A DNA stretch of 64,000 nt, from contig JAGVLS010000048.1 of assembly GCA_020054205.1 (NCBI GenBank), positions 1 through 64,000 on the forward strand. Direction: 5' to 3'. The notes beneath the pieces are model-generated. The model did no database searches, was not told where the DNA came from, and saw only the letters and a list, made by a program, of their open reading frames with translations. A program made the translations under genes and the position numbers. Of this stretch, positions 24,994 to 34,639 are shown piece after piece (position 1 is the first letter of the stretch; every line of letters begins with the position of its first letter). This DNA is from Candidatus Obscuribacterales bacterium. GTDB lineage: Bacteria; Cyanobacteriota; Vampirovibrionia; Obscuribacterales; Obscuribacteraceae.

Positions 24994-26052
24994 TTGATAG
25001 CACATATTAAAGAAAAATCGGCAATCAAATTAGATTTTGAAACACTTACACTAAAGACTCAACATCCTTTTGGTATTTCATACGGCTCTTCGTCTGAGAC
25101 AAAGAATGTTTTGGTCAAGCTTACCTGGCAAGATATAGAAGGATTGGGCGAGGCTGCACCAGCAAAATATCATAATGAATCACAAGCAACGGTGATGGCT
25201 GTTTTAAATACGTGGAAAAACGAAAACGTATTAGGCGATGATCCATTTGCCGTAGATGAAATTATGCAAAAACTAAATAAATCAATTGCTGGCAATACTT
25301 CCGCCAAAGCAGCAATTGAAATGGCTTTACATGATATTGTTGGAAAACAATGCAATTTACCACTCTATAAATTATTTGGTCTGACTAATCTAAAACCACC
25401 AATGACAGATTTTACAATTGGCATTGATAATTTAGATGTAATAGAGAAAAAGACCGAAGAAGCACTTGCTAGTGGCTACAAGATATTCAAAGTCAAACAA
25501 GGAACAAATTACGATAAAGATATAATCAAAAGAATAAGAAGTATTGCTCCTAATACTCCATTACGTGTCGATGCAAATGGCGCTTGGACCCCCAAACAAG
25601 CAGTATCAATGTCACATTTCCTGTACGAGCAAAATGTTCAATTTATTGAACAACCATTGCCCAAAAATGCGCAAATAGAAGATTTTCGTTTTGTGAAAGA
25701 TCACAGCGCCATACCTATATTTGCCGACGAAAGTATTTGCACAGCAAGCGATGTTGCTCGCTTGCATACAGCCATAGATGGCATAGTTATAAAACTATGT
25801 AAAACTGGCGGCATAAAAGAAGCACTTAGATTAGTCCATACAGCACGTGCTCATGGGCTATCAGTAATGTTCGGTTGTATGATCGAATCATCAATTGGCA
25901 TAACTGCTGCAGCACACATATCTCATCTAGCAGACTATCTTGATCTAGATGGCGCCTTGTTATTAGCAAATGATCCTTATTGCGGTGCCAAATATTCTGA
26001 TGGCTATTTAATGCCCACAGACTTACCTGGTTTAGGCGTTAGATCTATATAA
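24994..26052 (+). CDS. Enolase-superfamily dipeptide epimerase / N-acetyl-D-Glu racemase (DgcA-like)
   Basis: 352 aa, TTG start two bases after the upstream stop, with AAGGAGAAA just before it. All catalytic positions of the muconate-lactonising subgroup are present: K166-x-K168 on one side, metal ligands D193 (R-V-D-A-N-G), E219 (F-I-E-Q-P-L) and D245 (F-A-D-E-S), and K267 on the other side (V-I-K-L-C-K-T-G-G). Such enzymes racemise the alpha carbon of L-Ala-D/L-Glu dipeptides or of N-acetylglutamate. Coupling to a DUF1611 gene favours the DgcA role in D-glutamate recycling, perhaps from peptidoglycan. A dipeptide epimerase is the alternative. Confidence 0.8.
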   Translation: MIAHIKEKSAIKLDFETLTLKTQHPFGISYGSSSETKNVLVKLTWQDIEGLGEAAPAKYHNESQATVMAVLNTWKNENVLGDDPFAVDEIMQKLNKSIAGNTSAKAAIEMALHDIVGKQCNLPLYKLFGLTNLKPPMTDFTIGIDNLDVIEKKTEEALASGYKIFKVKQGTNYDKDIIKRIRSIAPNTPLRVDANGAWTPKQAVSMSHFLYEQNVQFIEQPLPKNAQIEDFRFVKDHSAIPIFADESICTASDVARLHTAIDGIVIKLCKTGGIKEALRLVHTARAHGLSVMFGCMIESSIGITAAAHISHLADYLDLDGALLLANDPYCGAKYSDGYLMPTDLPGLGVRSI

Positions 26053-26074
26053 GACTAGTATGAGACTGTTTCGC

Positions 26075-26103
26075 TTGACAATCTTTTGGCTGGATAATAT
26101 CAT
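26075..26103 (+). promoter_or_regulatory. Sigma70-type promoter of the Fur-family gene
   Basis: TTGACA (26075-26080), a 17-bp spacer and TATCAT (26098-26103), 40 bp before the start codon. A small palindrome GATAATATC overlaps the -10 and could be an autoregulatory site, though it does not match a full Fur or PerR box. Confidence 0.55.
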
Positions 26104-26143
26104 TTCAAGTCATTGCCACATACATGGGCCAGATAGCTAGATA

Positions 26144-26794
26144 ATGTCTAAGCAAAAAACTTTAGAACACAAACCATTGAAAGATTCTCTTTTAAAAGGT
26201 TCTCTTGCTGGGCAATTACAAGAATCAATAGAGTCTATTGTAAAAAGTCTGCCTAAAGGTGAACATCTCACTGCCTACCAAGTATATAAACGCGCAGAAG
26301 AATTAGGAATTAAAGTTAGTCTTTCTACTGTTTATCGCACCCTCAATAATCTTAATTCTGCTGGAAATGTAAGTACAGTTGCAGGAGAGCACGGAAAACG
26401 CTACGAAGCTCGTGAAATAGGAGATGATCATGATCATCTTATTTGTCTTAAATGTGGCTTAACAGTGGAATTTGCTGACGATCTTTTAAAAGGTTTTGGC
26501 AAAGCTGTAGCAAAACGCAAAGGATTTGATCACAAAAGCAGCCGCTTTGATATTTTTGGCTTCTGTAGCGAATGTAAGTTAAAAAGAGAAGATTTGAAAA
26601 TCGAAAAAGCCATTTTACTGCTTGATGATAGTGCAACAAATATAGAAAGTTTGTCTCAAAATATCGAGCAAGCGTCTTACGCATTTGAAAACGGCAAAAC
26701 TCAAAAAGGTCTTGATCATATCCAACAAACACTCGATAATTTAGCCAGTACAACTCAGGCATTAAAAACCATTCTTAGCACATTTAATGAATAG
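26144..26794 (+). CDS. Fur-family transcriptional regulator with C-terminal helical extension
   Basis: 216 aa, longer than the usual 140-150. The winged-helix domain (40-95) has the family signature V-S-L-S-T-V-Y-R-T-L. The metal/dimer domain has H-D-H (96-98) and two structural-zinc pairs C101-x-x-C104 and C141-x-x-C144. Beyond residue 150 about 65 extra residues form amphipathic helices (S-L-S-Q-N-I-E-Q-A-S; H-I-Q-Q-T-L-D-N-L-A), unusual for the family. Whether it senses iron, zinc or peroxide cannot be told from sequence. Its last 11 bases overlap the convergent glycosyltransferase gene. Confidence 0.85.
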   Translation: MSKQKTLEHKPLKDSLLKGSLAGQLQESIESIVKSLPKGEHLTAYQVYKRAEELGIKVSLSTVYRTLNNLNSAGNVSTVAGEHGKRYEAREIGDDHDHLICLKCGLTVEFADDLLKGFGKAVAKRKGFDHKSSRFDIFGFCSECKLKREDLKIEKAILLLDDSATNIESLSQNIEQASYAFENGKTQKGLDHIQQTLDNLASTTQALKTILSTFNE

Positions 26795-27866
26795 CTTTTT
26801 GAGCTAATTCTTGGCTTATTAGTCTTTCGCGAGATGCAGTAAGTTCATTTTCAGAATCAACAATTATCTGCTCAATATAATCTATAGTGACTTTTCTTTG
26901 TTTCATAATTTGCTGACGTTTTTTGAGCATAGATGGCAATAGAAAGATTGCAGAGGCAGTGCCCTTTAGCCAAGGCAATAATTGTCCACCTCTAACTATT
27001 ACAACGGCAAAATAATATAATTGCCAATATAAAATTTGTGGCAAAAATTTCAAGAGAGTAGTGCCAGGAATATTTTTTATAATAGTATTCCAATTATTTT
27101 GGGCCGATAGCTTAACTACCATTGGGCTATAGCCACTACCAGTAGTACCACAACCTAGATGATATACGATGGCTGCTGGCACATATAAACATTTATAGCC
27201 TCGGCTTTGGGCTCGCAATGCTAAGTCAACATCTTCAAGGTATGCAAAATATTCTTCGTCAAGTAAGCCAATATCATCAAGCATAGATCTTCTATACAAA
27301 GCAGCTCCACCGCAAGCTCCTAAAATAAATCTCTCTTGATCAAATTGCCCGCTATCTTTTTCGCGATGTCCAATGCGCCCAGGTAATCCACCTCTCCTAT
27401 AGCCATCACCAGCACCATCTAAAAGCGCATTGTCTTCATATGAAAGCATCTTGCAACCAACAGAGCCCACATCACGATGTTGTTTGATTGCTCTCACCAT
27501 ATGCAAAAGCCAATCTCTATGTACAATCGTATCATTGTTGAGCAAAGCAACAAATTCAGAAGAAGAAGAGTTTATTCCTTTATTGACTGCAATGCTAAAT
27601 CCTTGATTGATCTCAAACTTTATTAGCTTAACTTGCGGATAATTAGCTTCGATAAATTCAACAGAACCATCTGTAGAACCATTATCTACGACAATAATAT
27701 CTTTCAATGGATATGACTGTTCGTTCAATGATTTAAGACAATTAGGCAAAAAACGTTTGCCGTTCCAGTTAGGAATAATAATACTAACTTGATCTTTCTG
27801 CCGAGAAAGAGAGAGAGCTTCTTTTTGACTCTCTGTTTCGTAGAAATTGATTGAAGAATTATTCAC
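26784..27866 (-). CDS. Family 2 glycosyltransferase
   Basis: 360 aa with a GTG start and no obvious Shine-Dalgarno. The GT-A core at about 25-250 reads V-S-I-I-I-P-N-W-N-G, then I-I-V-V-D-N-G-S-T-D-G-S, then A-L-L-N-N-D-T (the metal-binding region) and E-D-V-D-L-A-L-R (catalytic base region). This resembles rhamnosyltransferase-type enzymes that build surface polysaccharides. A hydrophobic patch near 285-325 may associate with the membrane. Donor and acceptor sugars are unknown. Confidence 0.85.
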   Translation of the reverse strand: MNNSSINFYETESQKEALSLSRQKDQVSIIIPNWNGKRFLPNCLKSLNEQSYPLKDIIVVDNGSTDGSVEFIEANYPQVKLIKFEINQGFSIAVNKGINSSSSEFVALLNNDTIVHRDWLLHMVRAIKQHRDVGSVGCKMLSYEDNALLDGAGDGYRRGGLPGRIGHREKDSGQFDQERFILGACGGAALYRRSMLDDIGLLDEEYFAYLEDVDLALRAQSRGYKCLYVPAAIVYHLGCGTTGSGYSPMVVKLSAQNNWNTIIKNIPGTTLLKFLPQILYWQLYYFAVVIVRGGQLLPWLKGTASAIFLLPSMLKKRQQIMKQRKVTIDYIEQIIVDSENELTASRERLISQELAQKAIH

Positions 27867-27891
27867 GGTAATGTATTTAGTGACAATTGTA

Positions 27892-28206
27892 TTATCTTAA
27901 TACACTCATCTGGCGACCAGCTATGTAAGTTGTTGTCACATGCAAATTAGCCTTATGAAACTCTTTATACTTCACGATACCGTATTGAGCTGCATACATC
28001 GCTAGCGTGGTAACAGTGACAGCAATAAAAGCTGAAGTCATGGGACGAACTGGTCTTCGTCTACCTGTAATTTCTTGTATTTTTTTTTGCAGTTCTCGCG
28101 ACTCGGCACTACCATAATGGGTTAAGTTTTTATAGCCACAAAGAATGCAGCGCCCTAAGGAAACGCCCATAACATGTCCGCAAGATTCACACAATATAAC
28201 TGTCAT
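27892..28206 (-). CDS. Small membrane protein with N-terminal zinc ribbon
   Basis: 104 aa. Two Cys pairs (C-E-S-C at residues 6-9 and C-I-L-C near 20-23) form a zinc ribbon, followed by a basic helix (K-K-I-Q-E-I-T-G-R-R-R-P) and one membrane segment (about 58-76). GGAGATGAACT precedes the ATG. It lies 25 bp before the glycosyltransferase gene on the same strand, so the two may be co-transcribed. No function is recognised. Confidence 0.6.
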   Translation of the reverse strand: MTVILCESCGHVMGVSLGRCILCGYKNLTHYGSAESRELQKKIQEITGRRRPVRPMTSAFIAVTVTTLAMYAAQYGIVKYKEFHKANLHVTTTYIAGRQMSVLR

Positions 28207-28292
28207 AGTTCATCTCCAACACCATAAATAATAGTAAGGCAAAAATGGTAAAAAATACTATAAAACAAAGAAAGCTTACTAGGTTCTAATAC

Positions 28293-28322
28293 TTGTCATG
28301 CTATTTACTTGCTCAATATAAT
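28293..28322 (+). promoter_or_regulatory. Sigma70-type promoter of the GT4 gene
   Basis: TTGTCA (28293-28298), 18 bp, TATAAT (28317-28322), about 80 bp before the TTG start at 28405. Confidence 0.5.
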
Positions 28323-28404
28323 AAAAAGCAACGAAAAGATACATGCTATGCTGTTTTTAACAAAAGTAATATAGGCTAGTGCAATAGCTTGGAGAAAACT
28401 AAGA

Positions 28405-29748
28405 TTGGCTAATCGAGAAAGAAATATTCTCACAATTACTCTTGAACCTATATCGAAACAAATGGCAGGTCCTGCCATTCGTGCAGTTGAAATAGGCAAA
28501 GAGCTAGCGAAAAGCATGAACGTAACAGTATTTTCGCCAAAACCATCAGAATTTAAAGAAAGCTCTGAATTATACGCCTCAAACAATTTTCATCTTGTCA
28601 CAAATAAAAGTAAAAAGGACTTACAAAACATTGCTAATTTATCCGACGTTATATTTATTCAAGCTAATGTACTGAAAGCTTATCCGTTTTTAGCTGATTT
28701 GGGTAAATTTCTAGTTGTTGATCTTTATGATCCTTACTTATTTTCATTGTTAGCACAATACGCCAATGAAAAAACATCACAGCAAGCAAGCTACAACTTA
28801 ATGCATCAGATATTACAAAAACATTTAACAAGAGCAGATTTTTCCATTTGCGCCTCCGAACAACAGCGTGATTATTGGCTAGGAAGATATTGTGCTATCG
28901 GCAAGTTAAATACTAAACTATACGACTTTGATCCAAGTTTTCGAAAGCTTATTGATGTTGTACCTTTTGGTTTATCAGAAAATGAACCAGTAAAAACTGG
29001 ACAAGGACTAAGACAAATTACTCCTGGTATCAATCAAGATGATTTTGTGCTGCTTTGGGGCGGTGGAATTTGGGAATGGTTTGATCCAATTACAATTATT
29101 TCTGCAGTAGGTAAGCTCTGTACTCAATATCCAAAAATCAAGTTATATTTTATGGGCATGAAATCACCCAATCCACAAGTACCACTTATGAATATGGCTT
29201 TAAAAGCAAAAGCTCACGCAGAAAAACTAGGGCTTTTAAATCGTCACGTTTTTTTCAATGAAACATGGATTCCTTATCACGACAGAGCCAATTATTTATT
29301 GGACGCTGATGTTGGAGTATTAGCTCACTTTGATTTAATAGAAACACGTTTTTCATTTAGAACTCGTGTATTAGATTATTTATGGTCGAAATTACCAATC
29401 ATTACTACCGTTGGCGATGAACTTGCTAGCAAAATAAATAATCAAGCAGGGCTTGCAGTTAACTATCAAGACATTGATAGTTGGGTAACTGCTGTTGAGA
29501 CCCTATATAAGAACAAAGACTTATTACAAAAATATAAAGAAGGTGCTTCTCAATTAGCTAAAGAATTTCATTGGAAAAACGTAGTTAAACCGCTTCAATC
29601 TTATTGTGATAAACCTTACCGATTACCTGATTTCAAAAAAATTCGTATGCCTTCACCGATTACCCGTATGAAAGCCGTATATGATCGTGGCGGCACAGAA
29701 TTATTGATAAATCGATCTAAAGAACTAGCAAAAGATTTCTTGAAATAA
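28405..29748 (+). CDS. Family 4 glycosyltransferase
   Basis: 447 aa, TTG start with GGAG nine or ten bases upstream. The N-terminal Rossmann domain has I-S-K-Q-M-A-G-P-A-I-R-A-V-E-I-G-K-E-L, common to GT4 enzymes. The C-terminal domain has L-L-W-G-G-G-I-W-E-W-F-D-P (donor phosphate loop), Y-F-M-G-M-K-S-P, and L-D-Y-L-W-S-K-L-P-I-I-T-T-V-G-D-E. Likely acts on surface polysaccharide. It is divergent from the zinc-ribbon/GT2 pair. Substrates are unknown. Confidence 0.83.
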   Translation: MANRERNILTITLEPISKQMAGPAIRAVEIGKELAKSMNVTVFSPKPSEFKESSELYASNNFHLVTNKSKKDLQNIANLSDVIFIQANVLKAYPFLADLGKFLVVDLYDPYLFSLLAQYANEKTSQQASYNLMHQILQKHLTRADFSICASEQQRDYWLGRYCAIGKLNTKLYDFDPSFRKLIDVVPFGLSENEPVKTGQGLRQITPGINQDDFVLLWGGGIWEWFDPITIISAVGKLCTQYPKIKLYFMGMKSPNPQVPLMNMALKAKAHAEKLGLLNRHVFFNETWIPYHDRANYLLDADVGVLAHFDLIETRFSFRTRVLDYLWSKLPIITTVGDELASKINNQAGLAVNYQDIDSWVTAVETLYKNKDLLQKYKEGASQLAKEFHWKNVVKPLQSYCDKPYRLPDFKKIRMPSPITRMKAVYDRGGTELLINRSKELAKDFLK

Positions 29749-29767
29749 TTATATTAACGCTTGAAGC

Positions 29768-30655
29768 TTACAGATTATTTTTGGCTTCAATAGCTTTTTC
29801 ATACCATTTCTTAGCTTCAGAAAAACTATCATCAATATCAATTGTTTTTTTTAAATGAACAATGGCATTAGTATATTGTTCTAATGCCATATAAAGCCTA
29901 CCTAAATAAAAATGTACAGCTGCATCTTCTGGATTGATTTTTAAAGCATTGTGCAAATAATACGAGGCCTCAGCATAATTTTTTCTATCCAAATCAATTT
30001 CAGAAAGAGAAATCAAAGCATCGTAATTATATGGATCCAACTGTAACGATTGTTTTAGTAATTCTTCTGCTTTTACAATATCATTATTTTTAAACGTAAG
30101 CACTCCTAGCTTTGCTAAAGCAGGAGCATATTTAGAATTGATTTGTAGGACATCTTCCAATTCTTTTCTTGCCAAATCAGGCTTGTGCAATAATAAGTAC
30201 AAACTAGCGAGATTATATCTAGCCTCTATAAATTTATCATTACATTTAATTGCGGATTTGTATTCTAATTCTGCCTTGTCATATTGTTTTAATTGTTGAT
30301 AGCTAAATGCTAAATTATTGTGCGCCTCAGCATAATCGGGATCCATAGCTATTATATTTTCGTACTCAGTGGCTGCCTTATCCCATTGACCAAGTCTTTG
30401 ATAGACAGCACCTATCCAATTTCTTACTGCAACATTATTTTTATCAATTTCAAAAGCAAGAGAAAATTCAATTAAAGCTTCTTTGTACTTATTTTTATTG
30501 TAATTTTGAATTCCATTATTTAAATGGTCCACAAATTCTTTTTGTGGCAATACATCCTGGTTATGAGTTTTTTCTATGTCGTTAGCATAAGCGCTAGCTG
30601 AAAAACCAATTACAATTGTAAGTAATGTAGTAAATATGAAATTAAATGCTGTCAT
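29768..30655 (-). CDS. Exported TPR-repeat protein
   Basis: 295 aa. A signal peptide spans residues 1-24 (F-I-F-T-T-L-L-T-I-V-I-G-F-S-A-S-A-Y-A). Residues about 45-290 contain seven consecutive TPR units, for example W-I-G-A-V-Y-Q-R-L-G-Q-W-D-K-A and H-F-Y-L-G-R-L-Y-M-A-L-E-Q-Y. The whole mature protein is a periplasmic or surface scaffold with no catalytic domain. It converges with the GT4 gene and diverges from the CHAD gene. Confidence 0.8.
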   Translation of the reverse strand: MTAFNFIFTTLLTIVIGFSASAYANDIEKTHNQDVLPQKEFVDHLNNGIQNYNKNKYKEALIEFSLAFEIDKNNVAVRNWIGAVYQRLGQWDKAATEYENIIAMDPDYAEAHNNLAFSYQQLKQYDKAELEYKSAIKCNDKFIEARYNLASLYLLLHKPDLARKELEDVLQINSKYAPALAKLGVLTFKNNDIVKAEELLKQSLQLDPYNYDALISLSEIDLDRKNYAEASYYLHNALKINPEDAAVHFYLGRLYMALEQYTNAIVHLKKTIDIDDSFSEAKKWYEKAIEAKNNL

Positions 30656-30710
30656 CTCTATTTAAAATCCCAATTTCCTTGACAATGTCACATAAAACTA
30701 AAATATCAAA

Positions 30711-30739
30711 TTGTTAATGGATTTGTTGTAATGTATAGA
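30711..30739 (+). promoter_or_regulatory. Candidate promoter of the CHAD gene
   Basis: TTGTTA (30711-30716), 17 bp, TATAGA (30734-30739), 32 bp before the TTG start. Both boxes are four out of six matches. Confidence 0.35.
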
Positions 30740-30771
30740 TATAACAACTCAAATCACTTGGAATTAAGACA

Positions 30772-31665
30772 TTGTTAGAACAATTAATAGCAAAAAATAA
30801 TAGATCCAATTTTGATGTTGTTATACCCCGGCATTTATCAGATGCAACCTGGATTGATTTTGAATTTGAAGCTGCATTAAAACTTTCTAGAAACTTATCT
30901 GTCGAGCTGAATAAGTTAAATCAAAAGGTAAGCGAACGTCGTGTTCATAAAGCTCGTGTGGCGCTAAGACGCTGGTTTACCATTTGGAAAGTATTAAAAG
31001 AAGACGGTTGGCAAACAAAATCTTTAAGAGCAAAAATAGTGAGGCCTTTGAAGGATTTATTATCTCTTTTAGGGAAGTTAAGGGATTTTGATGTAAGCAT
31101 TTCTATATGCCAAGAATTGGAAGCACCAAAGAAATTACTTGACGACCTGCAAAAATCACGAAATAAGCTAAGAGTCTTGATATCAGATTATATTCACTCG
31201 TCAGATATCGACAAGCTGTCAAAAAGACTTGAAAAGCAATTGAAGAAAAGAGCAAAAAAGTATACAAAATCATCCTTTGCAACAAAAAAAGCTAAGTTAT
31301 CGGCTTTCAAGCACATTGACAAATATGTTGTGCAGCAAGAAAAGACAGTTAGAAAATTAGCTAAAAAGGCAATGACACCCAAACAATTACATCAGTTGCG
31401 GCTAGGCATAAAGGGGTGGCGATATTTATTAGCAGAGTTTTTTGGGCTTACCACTCTAGAATTAGTTACTACACAACAATTACTAGGACAAATCCACGAT
31501 TTAGACCGCGTAGCTATACTTTTAAGTAAAAGTAAAAATAGTGAAAATTCTTTGAGACTATTAGCCGTAAAACGCAGTGACCTACTCAAAGACTTTGAAC
31601 AAGTCCGGGAGAATATGCCTTATGGACTTCGTCCAGCAGTAATTTCAATGAAAACTAACATATAA
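30772..31665 (+). CDS. CHAD-domain protein (polyphosphate-binding type)
   Basis: 297 aa, TTG start. The domain has two conserved histidine/arginine helices, V-H-K-A-R-V-A-L-R-R-W (about 57-67) and L-H-Q-L-R-L-G-I-K-G-W-R-Y (about 208-220), the positions known to bind polyphosphate in CHAD proteins. The stretch 140-205 is very lysine-rich. There is no CYTH domain and no polyphosphate kinase gene nearby. A role on polyphosphate granules is inferred from the family. Confidence 0.82.
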   Translation: MLEQLIAKNNRSNFDVVIPRHLSDATWIDFEFEAALKLSRNLSVELNKLNQKVSERRVHKARVALRRWFTIWKVLKEDGWQTKSLRAKIVRPLKDLLSLLGKLRDFDVSISICQELEAPKKLLDDLQKSRNKLRVLISDYIHSSDIDKLSKRLEKQLKKRAKKYTKSSFATKKAKLSAFKHIDKYVVQQEKTVRKLAKKAMTPKQLHQLRLGIKGWRYLLAEFFGLTTLELVTTQQLLGQIHDLDRVAILLSKSKNSENSLRLLAVKRSDLLKDFEQVRENMPYGLRPAVISMKTNI

Positions 31666-31750
31666 AAAAATCATATGAGTAATTTTATATGTATATTTGC
31701 CTGAAATACTGTGATTGGAGTCCTAGAATTGTTATTCGAGGAAAACACAT

Positions 31751-32734
31751 ATGCCTTTAAAGAAGAAAGTAACAATTTTAGGTTCCGGCTCAGCAGGGCT
31801 GACCGCTGCAATCTATGCTGCTAGAGCAAGCCTTCAACCACTTGTCATTCAAGGATTGCAAGCAGGTGGTCAATTAACAATTACTACTGAAGTAGAAAAT
31901 TTCCCTGGTTTTCCAAATGGCATCCTTGGTCCAACTCTTATGGAAGAGATGCAAAAACAAGCAGAGCGATTTGGCACTGAATTTATCTATGACAATGCAA
32001 AATCTGTTGATTTATCAAAACGTCCATTTAAAGTAGAAACCAGCTCAGAAGAAATTCTCACTGATACATTAATCATTTGCACAGGTGCTAATGCAAAATT
32101 ATTAGGACTAGAATCAGAAAGCAAATTGATGGGACATGGTGTTTCTGCATGTGCCACATGCGATGGTTTTTTCTTTAAAGATAAAGTTGTATTTGTTATT
32201 GGTGGAGGGGACACAGCCATGGAAGAAGCTGTGTTTTTGACACGTTTTGCGAAGTCCGTCACTCTCGTTCATAGACGCGACAGTTTTAGAGCTTCTAAAA
32301 TCATGGTGGATAGAGCCAAACAAACACCAAAAGTAAAATTCTTACTGGATACAGTTGTGGAAGAAATTCGCGATGTTGGCAAAGGCGAAGTTACTTCTAT
32401 TGTTGTAAAAAATATCAAAACCAATAAAGTGGAAGAATTGCCAGCAGATGGAGTTTTTGTAGCAATTGGACATCGCCCAAACACAGATTTGTTCAAAGGA
32501 CAAATTGAATTAAACGAAAATGGTTATATAGTAACTAATGGAGTAAAAACAAGCATTACCGGTGTATTTGCAGCTGGGGATGTTCAGGATGAAGTTTACA
32601 AACAAGCAATCACAGCAGCTGGGACAGGTTGTGCGGCTGCATTAGAAGCACAATGGTTCCTTGAAAAGGAAGAGCATGCTCAACCTCAAGGTAAAATAAA
32701 TACCAAAAAAGCTGAAGCGGTTTTGCACGAATAG
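31751..32734 (+). CDS. trxB: Thioredoxin reductase
   Basis: 327 aa, low-molecular-weight type. FAD loop G-S-G-S-A-G at 11-16, redox-active C134-A-T-C137, NADPH loop G-G-G-D-T-A at 151-156, and the C-terminal A-A-G-D-V-Q-D flavin motif. It reduces thioredoxin with NADPH. GAGGAAAACACAT precedes the ATG. It is the first of four tightly packed genes; the next starts seven bases after its stop. The chain continues with a heme-oxygenase-like oxidase, a glycosyltransferase and a thioredoxin-fold DUF255 protein. Confidence 0.95.
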   Translation: MPLKKKVTILGSGSAGLTAAIYAARASLQPLVIQGLQAGGQLTITTEVENFPGFPNGILGPTLMEEMQKQAERFGTEFIYDNAKSVDLSKRPFKVETSSEEILTDTLIICTGANAKLLGLESESKLMGHGVSACATCDGFFFKDKVVFVIGGGDTAMEEAVFLTRFAKSVTLVHRRDSFRASKIMVDRAKQTPKVKFLLDTVVEEIRDVGKGEVTSIVVKNIKTNKVEELPADGVFVAIGHRPNTDLFKGQIELNENGYIVTNGVKTSITGVFAAGDVQDEVYKQAITAAGTGCAAALEAQWFLEKEEHAQPQGKINTKKAEAVLHE

Positions 32735-32741
32735 AACATTC

Positions 32742-33467
32742 ATGTATAGAGAGTCTTGCCTAAAAGAAGACATTTTTAAATTTATTGAAGAACATGACTG
32801 TTATTCACATCCATTATTTGCATATCTAAATGACTGCAATCTCACTTTAGATCAAGCAAAATATTTTCTCAGAAATTATGATGTACACGCAGGATTATTA
32901 AGACGCTTGCTGCTCAAAGCGGCAAGTATTATGCCAGAAGCGGCCGTTGGTTTTGTTTTGGAAAATGTAAGAAACGAATATGGCAATGGCAACTATAGAA
33001 AAAATCACCGCGATCAATTGCGGGATTTAGCTTATAAAGTTGGCGTAGATCCAGCCAACTTTTGTAATGCACCAATAAGTACTGGCATCAAAGAATTTTT
33101 GAAAAAAGTAGTTAATTACTATTGTCCAACCAGAGAAAACACCCCTAAAAATCTATTCAAACCAGCCATTGTCGCTGGTGCCATTACCGCTACCGAACTT
33201 ATGGCAATAAAAGAATTTGAATTTATGCAAAAAGCTTTTGCCAAGCTTGGACAAGCAAATCATATTTGGTTTGATCACATAGCAATTGAAGCTAGTCACA
33301 CAGATGAGTCATTAATGCTAGCAAATCATTTTGCAAAAGAATTCAATGGTAAAAGCTCAGTTTTATATGGATTATCTGGCGTACTTGATACTAATATGTT
33401 TTTATACGATGGCTTATTGCAAGTGCTAAAAATTGCACAAAATTCCAACATACATGTAAGAGCATGA
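32742..33467 (+). CDS. Heme-oxygenase-like iron-containing redox enzyme (HDO/TenA-like)
   Basis: 241 aa, all-helical. Candidate metal ligands fit the pattern of non-haem di-iron oxidases of this fold: E79 in N-E-Y-G-N-G-N-Y, H89, E152 in T-A-T-E-L, H174, D178-H179, E183 and H186 in F-D-H-I-A-I-E-A-S-H. Related enzymes (CADD, UndA and similar) carry out oxidative cleavage or hydroxylation of small molecules. The specific reaction is unknown. Its stop overlaps the next start by four bases (ATGA), so translation is coupled with the GT4 gene. Confidence 0.72.
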   Translation: MYRESCLKEDIFKFIEEHDCYSHPLFAYLNDCNLTLDQAKYFLRNYDVHAGLLRRLLLKAASIMPEAAVGFVLENVRNEYGNGNYRKNHRDQLRDLAYKVGVDPANFCNAPISTGIKEFLKKVVNYYCPTRENTPKNLFKPAIVAGAITATELMAIKEFEFMQKAFAKLGQANHIWFDHIAIEASHTDESLMLANHFAKEFNGKSSVLYGLSGVLDTNMFLYDGLLQVLKIAQNSNIHVRA

Positions 33468-34639
33468 CAAATTTAAACCGGATAAAATTATGTATGGTAG
33501 TAAAAGAATTCTCGCCTTATGGTGGGCTTGAATTATACACATATCAATTAATAAAAGGGTTATTAGCAGCTGGACTAAAAATTACTGTTCTTTGCGAAGA
33601 GAATAAAGCTGATTTTACTCACAGTAATTTATCCATACATTTATTACCTAAGCCAAATAAGTATCTGAGCAAATGGCAGATGCTGAAACACCAGTGGCAA
33701 ATAGCTAGCAATGTATTAGCTCAGATAGGTCCTTTTGACTTAATACATTCTCAACATTTTCCGGTAAAAGGGGCACATGTAGTTACTTTTCACAATCACA
33801 CAGTTGAAAGAATTAGCAAAGCTGGTTATTTATGGGAACAAATCATAAACTCCTTAAAGAGCAAATTAATACCTGCCTATAAATTGAGATATTTTATAGA
33901 TGAAAGTCTATGTGAACAAGCAAAATGCATCATTTTTCCAGCCAAAGTAATGCATGAAGATTATTATTCTTGCTATTCATTTCTTAAGTCAGAAAACAAA
34001 CCATATGTTGTGGCATATCCAGGCATATCTAAAATTGTAAATACTAAATCAGAACAAACAAATAAAGACTCTTTCAATTTTTTATTTGTTGGGCGCGGTA
34101 AACAAAAAAAAGGACTGGATACTTTATTTGCTGCTTTAAAAAAGCTAAAGCAAAAAAATCCATCTCATTTATTTCACTTATACATTGCTGGGCTTTCCCA
34201 AAAATTTTTCGATCTGTTATGTCTTAAGTTACAAGACATCAGCAATAATGTTTCTTACTTAGGCTTCCAAAAAGATATGGAACAAATATACAAAAAAACA
34301 AATGCCATCGTTGTGCCAGCAAAGCTTGAGCCTTTTGGCATGGCAATAACAGAAGCCATGCAATATGGACTTATTCCAATTATAAGTCGTGTGTCTGGGG
34401 TGTCAGAATTACTTGAAAACAAGAAGGACGCACTTATTTTAGAAAATCATTTAGATGCTGATGAATTAGCATCATTAATGTTAGAACTAACTGTCAACAA
34501 TAAGTTAGTGAGTATAATGAGCTCAAACTCTAGGGCAAAAGCAAATTCCATAAACTGGGAAAATACAGTTAAACAAACATTGAATGCATATCAAATAGCT
34601 CTTGAAAGTAAATTGACACAGGAAATAAGTCGTGACTGA
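33464..34639 (+). CDS. Family 4 glycosyltransferase (trxB operon)
   Basis: 391 aa. GT-B fold: N-terminal [13 protein letters not shown], typical of enzymes acting on lipid-linked or surface glycans, and C-terminal [16 protein letters not shown] (donor binding) and [15 protein letters not shown] (the E-x7-E motif of GT4). It overlaps both neighbours, by 4 and 8 bases. No membrane segment is apparent. Why it sits among redox genes is unclear. Confidence 0.83.
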   Translation: MTNLNRIKLCMVVKEFSPYGGLELYTYQLIKGLLAAGLKITVLCEENKADFTHSNLSIHLLPKPNKYLSKWQMLKHQWQIASNVLAQIGPFDLIHSQHFPVKGAHVVTFHNHTVERISKAGYLWEQIINSLKSKLIPAYKLRYFIDESLCEQAKCIIFPAKVMHEDYYSCYSFLKSENKPYVVAYPGISKIVNTKSEQTNKDSFNFLFVGRGKQKKGLDTLFAALKKLKQKNPSHLFHLYIAGLSQKFFDLLCLKLQDISNNVSYLGFQKDMEQIYKKTNAIVVPAKLEPFGMAITEAMQYGLIPIISRVSGVSELLENKKDALILENHLDADELASLMLELTVNNKLVSIMSSNSRAKANSINWENTVKQTLNAYQIALESKLTQEISRD

